From: Guyanagaster necrorhizus
Taxonomy: Eukaryota; Basidiomycota; Agaricomycetes; Agaricales; Physalacriaceae
Direction: 5' to 3'
Assembly: GCF_019112545.1 (NCBI RefSeq)
Contig: NW_025064880.1
Span: 1,871,477-1,935,476, forward strand
Length of the DNA: 64,000 bases
A program made the translations under genes and the position numbers. Every line of letters starts with the position of its first letter. Within the stretch, counting starts at the first letter, position 1. The notes beneath the pieces were generated by a model, which saw only the letters and a list, made by a program, of their open reading frames with translations, did no database searches and was not told the DNA's origin. Below, piece after piece: positions 25,192-37,819 of this stretch.

Positions 25192-28100
25192 ATGTCAGCA
25201 ACTGAAGGGGACACGTTGATCCCCCGCAAGTACCAAGAAGAGGTCTTCGTTCAAGCCCAGGAAAGCAATATCATCGCAGCGCTGGAAACTGGTAGCGGCA
25301 AGACCTTCATTAGCATCCTTCTCATCCGATGGATAGCAACCAAAGAAGCCTCCCAGGGCAAGGCTATCATATTTCTGGTTCCGAACGTTGCACTAGTCGA
25401 GCAGCAGGGCAACTTTATCGCCAAACACACGTCGTTACGCATCATAAAGCTACATGGTTCTCTTAACATAGATTTGACTGATAGGGCAGGATGGAAGAAG
25501 AAATTTCTGCAGTATGATGTCTTTGTGATGACAGGTAGGTGCACCACATTCATATTTGCAGTTTGCAGTACACAGTAACTCATGCATTACCAGCGCAGAT
25601 ATTTCTCAATCTCATCACCCATTCGCTGTGGAGCATACCCAAGGTATTTGTTTCCCATGCTAGCTGGGGTCCAAGATTAAGACTGAACCTTTGGATAGGC
25701 CTCTCTGATTGTTTTCGATGAATGCCATCATACCCGGAAGAATCATCCGTACAACAACATCATGCGCGAGTACAAACATGTCGCTACCTCTGATCGACCG
25801 AAGATATTCGGGATGACAGCCTCTCCCATTTTGAACCCGCGAGATGCCATACGTTCTATGGAAGCGCTTGAGGCCAACCTGGACGCCAAGATCGTCGGCA
25901 TTCACATACATGTGTCCGAGCTTGTGGAAAACTCACCTAAGCCATCGGAGGTATTCGTCGTTTATTCATTACGTCTGCACTTTTCTTACCGGCTTTCGCA
26001 GACTATACAGAAATATCCGCCTCCTCCTCTAAGACCCAGTTGTGCCATCTCTACACTATGGGCCTCGTTAACTGTATTCGATATCGTGCAATATTCCGAC
26101 ATCGAGATTCCTTGGGCAGAAATTGAGCGACGATACCACGTAACACTCCACAATCTAGGTCCATTCTCGGCGTCTCTCTATCTTCATGCAGAGATGTGGC
26201 ATCAAATCAGGACGCTAATCATTCAAAACAGTAGTTTTATCTCAGAGTCTGCGTCTACGGAGACCGTTGAAGTCGTCAGCGCACCAGCCGCAAAAGAACT
26301 TCCTGCTGAGGTATACTATATTGCTGAGATCCTCCTCGATTTCCAGTCCTTCTTTATCCTCGAGTCGAATCCCACTTGTTCACCCCTACCTATTCCGCTC
26401 GAATGGTGCACACCAAAGATCAAGACACTCGTTGACGTAATCCTGGCACATCATTCCTCCACATTCCAAGGTATCATATTCGTAGAGCAACGACAGACGG
26501 CCATGTGTCTTGCCAAACTTCTTCCTAACATTTCGCAGCTCAGTGGTCTCGTGCGATGTGCAGATTTAGTGGGCCATGGCGATAACAGCGAAGGAGTGTC
26601 CAAAGATATTATGACGGCTAATCAAGGAGAGATCATCAAGTTGTTCCGGGCCAAGGAAATAAATTTACGTGAGTTTTAAACTTTCCATTTCACAACTCTC
26701 ATTTAATCGGTTAATGGCAGTTATTGCCACCTCCGTGGCTGAAGAGGGCCTCGATTTCCCGGTGAGCTATCAAATTTTAACCGGCCGTCCAGCTCTCCTC
26801 AAATGGATTCACTATCAAGGCTTGCGATCTGGTGATCCGTTTTGACAGGGTCCAGCACCTGGTCGGATACGTTCAGTCCCGTGGCCGTGCTCGAAACAAA
26901 GCCTCAAATTTTGTTATCATGGTCCAAAACGACGATATAGCCTATCTCTCCAAGTACCAGCAGCTATGCTCTGCAGAGCCAGAGTTAAAAGCCATCTACC
27001 AGGCACGGCGGGAGGAAAAAGAAGTCGAAGCCATAACAGAGGAAGAAGAAGAAGAGATGCTTGACCCCCTTGATCTAGCGGCTCGCGAGCGATATGACAT
27101 CCCTTCGACAGGCGCATTCGCCAGCTACGATAACTCCATTTCGCTGCTTAACTATTTTTGCTCCCTCATTCCGTGCGACAAGTACACCTCTCAGCATGTC
27201 CCTGTCTACACCGGAGAATTCCAGTCGACCCTTCGTCTCCCTTCAGCCCTTCCGATTCCTCCTGAAAGCCTTCTCTTCCACGGTCCTGTGAAATGCTCGA
27301 AGAAGGAGGCGAAGCGCGCAGTAGCCTTCCAGGCTGTGAAGCATTTGCATGCTCTTGACGTTTTGGATGATTACCTACTCCCGGTTTCTAGTAAACAACA
27401 AAACGACAAGGATCTAGATGGGAGAGATATACCCGATATTAACGTTCCAGAAATGTTGGATGTTCCGATTCGGGATCCTTGGACGCTAGGTTCCAATCTA
27501 TGGATGCATGTGGTCTATGTCGACGGGCGACCTGTTGCTGGATTGATTACCGGTACAAGACTTCCTGGTGTCGACGTTCATAGTTATTCTTCAGTTGCTG
27601 AGATCCGACAGGCCCAGCAAGTATGCCTGACCTCATCAGAACGTGCAACCATAGATTGCTATACGAGGCAAGTCATCTGGCTTCGTAACACAGCCAGAGA
27701 GACCATTCTCCCCCTCAGCCTTTTTCTCGTCCCAATAACCTCACATCATGCACCTGACTTCGATGCGATGATCCGTCTTCTTACTGATCCTCAAGGGTGT
27801 TTTGACTGGGGCAGTGTAGCAGAACAAGACTACAACAAAGTCATGATTTTGAATCGAAATCAAAATGGGAGACCATATCTCCTCCATCGTATTCGCTACG
27901 ACCTTACTCCCATGTCAGCTCCCCCTCCAGGTTCACCTGAAGCTACCTCTGCCACCTACTATGAGTACTTTGTCAACCGTTGGTCCAGGAAGAAGTGGAC
28001 TGCCGAAGTTCCCACTGATGGACCCATGATCGAAGTCACCATTCTACCTCGTTCCAGTATAGGTTCGTATTTCCTTGAGTTGCAGATAAACAGGACTCCC

Positions 28101-29722
28101 CAAGAATCTCAGTCGGTTCGCCTTCTACCGCTTGGTTGTTGCGGCTGGCTAGATATGTCATACGATATGATCCAGGCTTATCAAATCCTTCCCCATCTCA
28201 GCCGTCGTATCACTGACATATATCGTGCCCGTCAGGCAAGGTTTGAACTCGGACTTCCTCCGATCTTGGACGACCTCCTAGTTCAAGCCTTGACCATACC
28301 GAGCACTCAAGCCAGCTTCAACAACCAACGTCTTGAAACGCTGGGTGACGCCGTATTAGAGCTTTGCACCACCGTTCATCTCTTCAACAAATATCCCTAC
28401 CGACACGAAGGCCAGCTCGACATCATGAGAAAGAGCAGTATTTCAAACCGCTTCCTCATGATGAGGGCTTTGGATGCGGGCTTACATCATTTCGTCACCG
28501 GGGAGTCTCATAGCTTAAGGACGTGGAGATATGTTTTAGACGAGAGTAATGACTCCGATACTGTGCAGCGCCTTGCACAGCGGACGTATCCTAGAAGGAG
28601 TCTTCAGGACTGTATGGAGGCTACACTGGGAGCGGCATTTGTTACGGGTGGGATACCTATGGCTCTGCGGGCGGGCTTTGCACTCGGGCTCGCCATGGGA
28701 GGGCCCACATCTTGGCCGGAACGCTATGGTATGAAATCTGAAAGAGTAGTGTCATCCCTCTTCTCTCAGCTGGAGGAACGACTGGGGTACAGGTTCCGGA
28801 ATGGCCGTCTTCTTGTCGAAGCTGTCACTCACCCTTCGTTTGCATCGGTTGCTGACACTACTTCCTATCAACGCCTTGAATTCTTAGGGGACGGTATTAT
28901 TCCTTTTTTCCTTCTTCCAACTTGCTGCTGTGTTCTAATTCCTTGATATACAGCGGTGCTTGATCTCGTTGTGGTGCATTACCTGTACGCAAAGTTTCCG
29001 GATGCGACCTCTGAGCAACTGGCTCTTCCTCGAGCGAAGGTTGTCTGCTCAGCTGCTTTGGCCTATCTGGGCGTCAAGCACCTCGATCTGCACATGATCG
29101 CACTCATCAATAACGTGGACCTAAGCATGGCCATGGAAGACTACGTTCCCATTCTCAAGACGTTATCAAGTACGGATATCGTCACCCAAGGGTACAAGTA
29201 CGATCCGCCGAAAGTGATCAGCGATATTTTCGAAAGTATCATGGGTTCTGTCCTCATCGACTCGGGATACAACTACGAGGTTACTGCTGCAGTGGTGGAA
29301 TATGTTATGGAGGATATTCTGGCCGTCCTTTCTCCGACTGTTCGCCGAGATCCCGTTACTGAGCTGTATCAGTGGGTTGCCCGTTCAGGTTGTCGAAACA
29401 AGATCATCCTCTCGTATGTGGTGTCTTCTTTGCTTCGCACTTGTTTCTGACGCTGCTTCGTAGACACGAACCAAAGAGAAAACACGTTGGTGTAGTAATT
29501 CACTTGCACGACGAGCACATCGTTGGCCCAATCGTGTCCAACAGCCTCAACACCTCGAAATTTGCTGCCGCTGAGAGGGCTTTGGCGATCTTGGGAGATG
29601 CCACCAAGGACAAGAGTCTGGATCGGATATGCAACTGTTCCGAGATAATGGATGTTGATAAAGAAATTGCATTAGAATCCGTGGGTGAAGGTATAAACTG
29701 TCGTTCCAGAGAGAAGACGTAG
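25192..29722 (+). CDS. Dicer-like ribonuclease III
   Basis: Multi-domain RNase III that cuts double-stranded RNA into small RNAs for gene silencing. The ATG at 25192 begins MSATEGDTLIPRKYQEEV. The helicase has Walker A ALETGSGKTF and, after splicing, VFDECHHTRKNHP (DECH box) and FGMTASP. The helicase C part includes TSVAEEGLDFP and GYVQSRGRARN. The Dicer dimerisation (DUF283) domain lies near 27120-27390. RNase IIIa contains QRLETLGDAVLEL with a later DCMEATLGAAF. RNase IIIb is rebuilt across an intron as QRLEFLGD joined to AVLDLVVVHYL, with DIFESIMGSVLID; both domains keep the acidic catalytic residues. A PAZ domain is not obvious. A C-terminal exon set may form a weak dsRNA-binding domain. 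All frames look intact. Confidence 0.92.
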
Positions 29723-30123
29723 AATTCGAAGATCCCGAATTCGTCGTCCCGTAAGAAAGGTGTCAGCTTGGATTATGAGTAGTTGTGGCTAACATTGTAA
29801 ACTAATGTACTTTGCAACGACTTGTGTAGAATATCTTAAGAACCTCAGTCTATCCAATGCTCGTCGATGTCGGATTCCGATATTTTTCGAGCTGCTTATG
29901 TTGGCCCACTTGTCTGAGGTTATTAATTCGAAGAAAATGCTTTCAAGTCTTTGGCGCTGTAAGCTGTAAGACCCGAGCCTATTTATCTCCGCGCGCTCCG
30001 GGCCTATGAACGCATGAGCACAGTAGTAGCCATTAGTTGAAAGCCGGCCTCAGTAATCCTTTGGAGTCAAACCTGATGAGTAGATAGTTTATCTGTACAC
30101 CTACGTATACGAGTCTCGGCATG
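29723..30123. other. Convergent 3' intergenic region
   Basis: About 400 bp between the stops of Dicer (+) and the PI-PLC-like gene (-). It should hold the 3' untranslated regions of both; nothing else was seen. Confidence 0.5.
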
Positions 30124-31685
30124 CTACCATCCTTCTTCACCAGCTCGACGTCCTCGGTAATTACATTCCACCAACAAGCCAGCCAACGCGTGCCCAGGAT
30201 CAGAATAGAAATCCATCAAGGCCCAGCCACGGAGCCTTGTTTCGACACCAAGTATAGGCTTTATCAGGTCGTTCTGAAGGTCATGACCAGACACGTCACC
30301 GCTGCTGCTCAATAAGTCCAAAAGCCATCTGCCAACTCTGCTATTGACTCCCTCCACACCAAGTCCCCATCTCGGCCAACCAAAACCTCGTGCTACGGTA
30401 GGCGGAGTCGCAAGAGGGAATGATGCAGCAGAAAAGAAGGTGATGGATAGCGTCTTCTGAGGCTGGTCATCGAGGGGATGCATTAAAATCTCTGTCGATA
30501 ACGCAAACTTCTCTGGTATTGACAAAAAGGAGGGTATAGCATACCTAAGATGCGATAAAACAAACCTCGGGAGACGAGACAGATTTGCTCACCAATCATG
30601 TGTACGAACGTGGGTATCCTTACATTCCCAAGTAAAGCCATCCTTCGCGCTATCCGGCCAGGTAGTAGGGTGAATTCCCAAACCTTCAAGGCCACCTTCC
30701 CACCCATCGCCATTGCCACCAAAGCGACTGATAAGGACCACCTTCCCCCTTACTTCGCCAAGGGTCGGCACTCGATTCTCCAAAAACCACATGTCTCTTC
30801 CGCCTGGACCATTTGACATTTCCTCATGCACAGTTCGCGAAAAGGTGCTCGGCTCCGTGGTGGCAAAGTCCTCCTGCTTCATGAACATGACAATGGTTTC
30901 TCGGCAGGTCTCCGGCGCGATCAGAAAAGTGTAGATAGTACGCTGCATATCTTCGAACGGCGTCCTTTCGGGGTAGATGCCGTGGTAAGCTATGAGACGA
31001 GAGCTAATGACTGCGAGACGTATGTCTACGACCCTAATACCCGACTGGAGCTGGACAGCGAGAGGCGTGGAAGGAGATTGGCATTGAGATATAGGCCATC
31101 CATAGAATGCCATACTGATAGAAAGAATCAGCAAGGGCTTGACGGTCCATGAAAAGATTTCCTACGTATCATGTGTGCCTGTGATATATGTATAGCATTA
31201 ATATAGGTGCCGCAGCCATATATATTATATCACCCAAACTTACCAGGTAGTAGCAGGGAATATAATGGAGACATGTCAGGCATATCAGAGAGAAATGCAG
31301 ATACGTTTCTCTTGGGTAGGATTATCAGCTTGCGATGATTCATGGCCATCTGTATCCCATATGTATGGTCACTACGCAGGTTACCCTCTAAACTCATTAG
31401 ACTCACCTTAACCGCGTAAACAGACCAAGGATGACCGTCCTCAACGGATAAACGTTGCCAAGTAATTCCAGCTCTCATAGAGAACTGAACCATAGCTGGG
31501 CACCATCCCTCTGTCTCCTTGATAGCTGCCTGACTAAAGAGTGCCAGTTTCCTGCAACGTTTGGGTACCTTTGCTTCCAATGGGATCCGGGAAGCCAGAA
31601 CCAGATGTTTATCATAATCCTTGCGGTTGGGATCCCAAGAACAAATTATAGGATCATCAGTCAAGTTCAAGAGAGTGAGATGCAT
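30124..31685 (-). CDS. PI-PLC X-domain phosphodiesterase
   Basis: Protein of the PLC-like phosphodiesterase superfamily (phosphatidylinositol-specific phospholipase C, X domain). Three exons join near 31250-31100 to give SLLLPGTHDTMAFYGWPI, which carries the first catalytic His; the second lies in LIAYHGIYPER. VVDIRLAV and GKVVLISRFGG match strands of the fold. The first ATG in frame is at 31685 (MHLTLLNLTDD); the N-terminal 120 or so residues resemble an actinoporin-like or C2-like extension but I cannot name it. No EF-hand, PH or Y/C2 module of the large eukaryotic PLCs is present, so it is the single-domain fungal type. No signal peptide is evident. It is divergent from Rad1, with 200 bp between the ATGs. 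Confidence 0.78.
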
Positions 31686-31885
31686 GAACGGAGGTAGATG
31701 CACAAAATAAAGCAAATAAGGTGGTACCGCTTTCAGATATACCCCAATAGTTGTCCCAGCGCCAGCTGCATCGTGGCTTTGATGAGGCTGCCTATCGGAG
31801 TTAAGTCCGATATGGTTACTCAAATAAACATGCGAAAATAACGCGTCGACTACACTGCCTTTCCTCGGATACTATACGATATACT

Positions 31886-33408
31886 ATGCTACCTGTACGT
31901 CTTGACTATCGAGAAGGGGAGAACATCTTTATCCATCTAGCTGTCAGGTGTTGAAGGCGTCCGTACACGATGTGCGGTACTTTGTGACACTTTTACGTGG
32001 CGTCAATTTTGTTAACGTGAGTAGCAACGGTGATATGTGGGGCCTTCTCAGCCATCTTTAGAGGGCTACGATTACCGTCACCGAGAGAGGCTTTATTGCA
32101 GTGGTAGAAGAAGCGCGTACTCTGTTGGGTTTGTATATCTCGGTCTCTCCTCTTCAGGACTAAATCAAAGAGTAGGAACTGCATATATCTTTTCTGACGT
32201 CTTTGATGAATACGAGTATAATTCCGAATCACCAGGCAGCACCCAGGATAGCGCCGATGACGAAGACAATGCGGCCTTCGAAGTACCACTAAACACCCTT
32301 ATTGAATGTTTGAATATATTCGGAACCGCGGGTGGAACTAACTACAACGCCTCTGGAGGGGGCCGACATAATAGGTGGAAAAAAGTCGGCGACAACGACG
32401 ACGGTGATGACGGTGACGATGATGATGGGGGGCGGGGCAAGATACAACAGTTCTTTGGCGGTAGTTCTGAGAAGAGAACAGGGATGCGAATGTCGTATGC
32501 AGGTGCTGGATATCCTTTGACTCTGCTTCTGTGCGTGTTTGCTCTCTCTTGCACGAGACTATGTATGTCTTACGTCCTTCGCCAGTGCCGAAGACTCGAC
32601 TGGTCCGACAACAACGTGTGAAATATCTACATACGATGCAGAACCTCACCTTGAACTTCCGTTTGATCTGGAAAAGATGTACGTGGGGATTACGCTCTCC
32701 GTGGATTTCACTGACCTTCAATCCAGGGTTCTCAAAGTCATTCTCAAGGTGAGGAGTGCTTTATTCAATTGTGCATCTCTTCATTTCCTCTAGTCAGAAT
32801 GGTTACGCGATGCCCTCTCAGAATTGGATCCTTCTTGCGAGAAACTAACCTTTATCGGAAATCCTCCCCCAACCGGAGACCCCTCCCAGCCTCGACAGAA
32901 GCAAAAGGCAAATTCACGGGTCAGCTTGAAACCAATGCTTCGTATCAAGGCTACAGGAACGTTCGGCAGCACCGAGGTGCGTGAGCTTAATACTACCGCT
33001 TTCTGTTGCATGACCACAAAAAACCAGATGGACTACCCGAATGATAGAGACGTCCTAGAAACCTTCGATTGCGCTCAATCCATCAGCTTCAGGTTCGCCA
33101 TCACACACATCCTCATGCGCTTCTGACGGGACCTTAAAGTTATCGGTTCGCTCATATATCTCGAACGCTGAGAGCACTGCAGAGCTCTACAAAGACGTCC
33201 CTTCGGATTGATGATGAGGGCTTGCTGAGTCTTCAGTTCCTTATGCCGTCTCCGTCTCCCAAACAGGGAAAAAAGGATGAAGGCCCGGCCGCTTTCATAG
33301 AGTTCCGGGTGAGTTCGTAAACAGAGGGTATTCGCGTCCTTGGCTCAATTGTCATGTCAGTGCTTAGCATTGGACGATGACCAATTAAATGTGAAGCTGT
33401 ATGTATGA
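31886..33408 (+). CDS. RAD1: 9-1-1 checkpoint clamp subunit Rad1
   Basis: PCNA-like subunit of the Rad9-Rad1-Hus1 clamp, loaded at DNA damage to activate the ATR/Mec1 checkpoint. Splicing gives MLP joined to VLKASVHDVRYFVTLLRGV, then VNRATITVTERG, VVEEARTLLG, TAYIFSDVFDEYEY and PLNTLIECLNIFG. A glycine/aspartate-rich linker (about 32345-32440) ends in RGKIQQFFGG, followed by KRTGMRMSYAGAGYPLTL. The C-terminal half has SEWLRDALSELDPS, FDCAQSISF and LSLQFLMPS, and the last exon ends FRCLALDDDQLNVKLYV. Almost all of the protein is covered by recognisable Rad1 sequence. The three-codon first exon (31886) is inferred from a GT donor and CAG acceptor and is the least certain part. Confidence 0.86.
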
Positions 33409-33950
33409 TTGTACTAAATTCTTGCGGAATATGCACATCTAGGCGGATGTCGTGCTACTAGAGCGCGCAAGAGGTGCTTCTCATGAGAGGTTGAGAATTC
33501 CGCGCGAGGCCGCCTTGACACAAGACAAGGCAGTCAAAACTATGGGAACATGGCGGTAGGGAAGCTACCCCCCCCGAAGTTCGCTTTGACTTATTGTACC
33601 TGCCTTCCCTCGCGTCCGGGACTTTTCCCAAAAGTAAGAGATTACAAATTCTTGTCATAGTATTGGATGAAGATTGATTGGACTGCATTACTCTATATTC
33701 TCGGAAAAATCGGAAAGAGGTCGCCTGTTGGCTTCACTTTCACGAATCACAACCACTTGATCTTGAACCATGACCAACCTCCCTAGGCCTTCTTTCCCTT
33801 TCAGTAACGGATTGGCTGACAAGGACTGTCCATGGAAAACCTGGCTCTCTACGCCGATGGATATTTTCTGCATCAAATTTGAGGACACGTATCTATAAGC
33901 AGTGATCTATTTTCCATGTCGACGTTCGAACCGAAAGCACAGAGGCACGA
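33409..33950. other. Intergenic, no recognised gene
   Basis: Short minus-strand frames of 66 and 76 codons are present (33688-33888 and 33458-33688) but neither is recognisable. They could include 3' UTR or a terminal exon of the membrane-protein gene to the right. Confidence 0.35.
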
Positions 33951-35130
33951 TCATTGTGTTTTAACTTTCACTGCACAACCATCAGAACAGGGACTGTGGT
34001 GCGTGCACGGACACGTACGTTTGGGTTCAAGCCACAGATGTCTGAAGTTTTTCACAGTACGTCCAGCGAACAACGCAGCCAGCAGGACTGCACAGACAGC
34101 TCTGGCTGTGTCGTTGTCAACAGGATGTACGGCTTTCTCGGACACGGCGCCACCATTCAAAAGATCGAAGATGAAGGTATGCGCCTCAGCCCAGAAGGGC
34201 TGGGCATGAGTGAGCAGGGCATAAAGACCCGTTATTGCCGGTGCGCACCACAAATCTGAAGTAGTCCATCCATATGGCATGAGCTCCGGTGGAGTTTGTA
34301 GCATCATAGGCGTCGGGTTCATGAGCGAGAAAAGGTTAGTTAAGAAGAAACCGCCATTTGCTGCAACCTTTGGTGATTATTCGGTCAGTAATATTGCCAT
34401 ATCAGCCTTAAATACATACGAAGGAGGTAACAAGCAGTGTCCAGGAAGAGTTTGCGATATTCGACGACGCGTTAGCGGTGACGACTGGTGGTATGAGGTC
34501 GCAGAGCAGGAAAGCACGCGTAAAGCCATCAACAATAGAAAGAGGGAGTTCCATTTCGAAGGTGGGCGCGGGAACAAGGGGAAGCGCGTCGACGATAGCT
34601 TGCACGAGCGTGTAAAAGATGGTTGTGGCACCAGATACCATGAAGGAACAAGGAACGCCAATCAATGGTGCTGCAGAAAATTTCAAGATGGATGTCTTTT
34701 GTGTGAATAGTGAACATACAAGTCATGGCTTCTCCTGTATGCAAATCAGGATTCAGGCCCAGGATATGATATGACAAGCAGGTAAGTACGAACCGCCGAA
34801 AACGACAGTCAGCGTCGTCAGAGCGCTCCGAGCAAACGACCTATTTTCGACCAGAGAATGCCCTACTTTCGATACGTGTTCTCGATGAAGCACTTCCTTC
34901 GTCTGCCGGAGGATTAGGCAGAGGCGGAATGCTGCCACGATGTCCAGAGTGGTAATAGGCAACCCAAACCAGGTGAAGGGAGCCACAGGCTTCAAAGCAT
35001 GGTCGAATACAGCAATTATTGGGTTCATTAGTGACATGAGAAAGGCGAAAAGCGTGGCAGGAAGAGGCGGAACTCCGGTCCAATACGTAACAGTCTGCTT
35101 CCCAGGAGTTTTCGAGACTTGTTTATGCTG
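33951..35130 (-). CDS. Multi-pass membrane protein of unknown function
   Basis: I do not recognise a named family. Exons join well: exon A runs TVTYWTGVPPLPATLFAF to ALTTLTVVFGG, a short exon supplies EAMT, and exon C starts SPLIGVPCSFMVSG. The last exon begins NGGFFLTNLF and includes LWCAPAITGLYALLTHA and AVLLAALFAGRTV. At least five hydrophobic segments are visible, so an integral membrane protein is likely. Exon A opens at a CAG acceptor (35130); the first exon with the start codon was not found and should lie within about 35130-35300. The C-terminal end is also uncertain because a splice site may precede the stop at 33951. Arginine- and histidine-containing loops separate the helices. A channel or transporter role is possible but not shown. 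Confidence 0.6.
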
Positions 35131-36223
35131 CTAAGGTGCAGGGATGAAACACGTCAGAGCTCATTTTGTGCTCCTTGGATTGTTTTTTGGACCTGTTACT
35201 GTTCCTGATTTTTGCAGCAAACTGTTGTAGTTAGTGACATGAATCGAGACACACTGCCATGTGGCACAAACAAGTTTGCCTTCTTATCGTCATTCCGGTA
35301 TTGATTTTATTGCCCGGGCGCTCTACGCAACAAGGGCCGTATACTCATGCTGCGTGGAAAGCAACCGCGACCCGCAGTTATTGTAATGCAGGCGCTTAGC
35401 TATGGTCACGAACACTAGTTCTCTTCTTGCTTTGTCGCCTTACAGATAGAATGGCACATTGAAACTACAGGCCTGCGGGTGACTGTTGACTTCGCTTTGT
35501 GCACCGTTATAGCGATATTTCCTTCATCGCGCAACACGAAGTTCTTCGTTCTAAGGACGGCTCAAAAACTCAACTTGTTGACTTGTCGTCATTTCGTCAA
35601 GCACGATTTCGGGTACCTTTTCGCATGCGTCCACTTTGCTATTGTGCCTTTCTTGCTTATCTCTTCGACTTAACGGCATCAGCTTCTGAGATCTCGACGT
35701 TTTGCTTCCATGCACAACATGCAATTCGTCGGAATAGGAACAAATGTCGAACTTTTCTCTCCCTGACCCCGGGTCGCAGCGTCCTTGGCACCCGCTCCTT
35801 GTTTTTATCGATGTTCACACAACAACCTTTGGCTGCCCACAATTTTTTGGTGGTAACTATTCGGCTCATCAAGTGTAGCAACACGAAAAAAAAAGGCCTT
35901 TCACGTCACCCCAAACTAGCGTTTCTCTCGTTCATTGTTTGCGGCGGGAGTCTTTGTGCTACATTAGGCCGTATGTGCGATCTGACAGGCACGACATGGT
36001 CCCGAGCTTCAGAAGCCTACTTACAATGGCCTATTCTTGGTCTTTCAAGCAAAGCTGTCCATCTCTGGAAATCTCCAATTCGAACAGCGGAAGATATATA
36101 TACGCGTGAGATATAGTAACTGCTGTTACTTTAACTTTCCCATCATACGCAGAGCACAGTGTGTAACCTGCTTCTCTCTCTTTCCCAGCAGCTCTAGACT
36201 AATATTATCTGGGTCAGATCCGC
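35131..36223. other. Intergenic, no supported gene
   Basis: Upstream DNA shared by the minus-strand membrane protein and the plus-strand LRR-like gene. A plus frame of 205 codons (35499-36116) opens at a GTG and has no recognisable content; a run of this length is plausible by chance. The missing first exon of the membrane-protein gene may be in the left part. Confidence 0.4.
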
Positions 36224-37463
36224 ATGGCGCAACCTACACTGAGGGATTTTCTCCACTTGGGCGCCAATCAGACTTATTCTTGCCACGCTCTCTTTCATCG
36301 CTTACAGTCAACCCATTCCACATTACGCGCTCTAGGGATTCCAAGGGATGGGCACGTACGCCCACAGTCCATTGCGCCTGACAACGTCGTGACGCTCCAT
36401 ATCGACCAGCCTACCAACCTCGAGCAAGACTCGTATTTTCCCCATGTCCTCAATAGACTCAAGGATGAACGTGTTCTTATAACCAAAATCCTGATGGGCC
36501 AAACGAACTGGTACAGCTTCCGACCCCCATCGTCATTAGACCTTTCCGGGTTTATCCACATCACTCATCTGGTTATCCACAGCAGTATTTTCAGCGAAAA
36601 TCACTTGTGCTCCCTTCTGAGCTCCTTGCTCAGTCTGCGCACTGTGGAGCTCCATAATAACTTGATGCAGGATTATCGTAATAATCAAGTTGCCAGTACC
36701 CTTGTTGAACGACCTAACATCAGGGCACTTGCCTTAACTATGGGTAACGATACCTGTTGGACCTTGTTGGATCTTTTTACGAGCGACCGTTCTCCTGTAG
36801 AGCCGCATACCTTTGAGCGGCTTGAACTTCGACGCCCAAGAAGTCTCGCTTCCGGCGACGGTAGCCTCTCTCGAAGGATGTCGGCCCTTTTGAAGCTGAT
36901 GCAATTCCCCTTTGCACTTGATATGGACGATTTCAACATAAGTAAGTCGATCCTTTTTATCTGTTAGTTCCTGTTGACCACATCCCACTTCAGCTCTGCC
37001 TATGTCACCCATGCTTAACTTGGAAAACATCAAAGAACTTACAATCACCCTCTGCGCGTTAAACAACTACTACGATTTCAGCTATCAGACACTCGTGTGG
37101 TGGACGGAGACGCTCAGGAATATCCCAGGATGGACTAAGCTGTGCACGATCACGATCAAAGTAGAGCTTGGGCCCCCGGCTGCTGTGAATGCGCCGCACC
37201 CCCATGACCTCGCACAGTGGGCAGCCTTTGATGAAGCTCTATGTCGTATCGAGATCTCCAGTGGCTTGGAACATTTGCGTTACAAGGTCGTTCCCAGGTC
37301 TGGATACGCAGGACATCCCAGTTATGATTGCGATACCATGAGGCGCTGGTTGTGCTTGAGATGTCTCCCAAGGGCGCGCATTTTCTATACTGCATCAGAA
37401 GACTGCGACTTTCGGGTCCTGGACTGGGCGAATCGAGAGGTTGATATGAGTGGAATTATGTAA
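36224..37463 (+). CDS. LRR/F-box-like protein of unknown function
   Basis: Two exons join at an intron after position 36942 (donor gtaagt, acceptor ttcag), giving NITLPMSPMLNLENIKELTI across the junction and about 395 residues in total. The protein is rich in spaced leucines (LVIHSSIFSENHLCSLLSSL, then LRTVELHNNL and IRALALTMGN), the style of the many leucine-rich-repeat F-box-like proteins expanded in agaric genomes. No clear N-terminal F-box was found; the start MAQPTLRDFLHLGANQTYS lacks the LPxEIL signature. Function cannot be assigned; a ubiquitin-ligase adaptor role is possible only if an F-box is present upstream. The reading frame is intact and the gene lies just before the IRE1 relic. 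Confidence 0.6.
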
Positions 37464-37819
37464 GGAGCTGAAAGAATGATGTTACACGCCTCAGATATAT
37501 TACTATTACTATCACTATCTTTCCCAGTACCTGTATTGCGGAAAGGAATTATGTAAATAGTGATGAATGCCGTCGTACGCGTAGAGTTCTAGAGTTGACT
37601 CGGACATTTCTGTTTTCTTCATGGTAACCGGATTGAGCAGCCACGACACCACCATGATCACTTTTCACCACGACTATTTATTTAATGAGCTCAAGGACTC
37701 AGGAAGCGCTTCTGCCCCAGAATGACCGGTAATAGTGCCTACATTCTACCTCAGTATCTATATTGCATCCTTCGAATCATCTCTTTTCAAACTTCGCCTA
37801 GCCCTGGAGCGCAGAATCT

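Noticed and set aside
35499..36116. 205-codon plus-strand open frame
   Set aside because: It opens at GTG, has no recognisable motif, and a run this long is plausible by chance in 64 kb on six frames.
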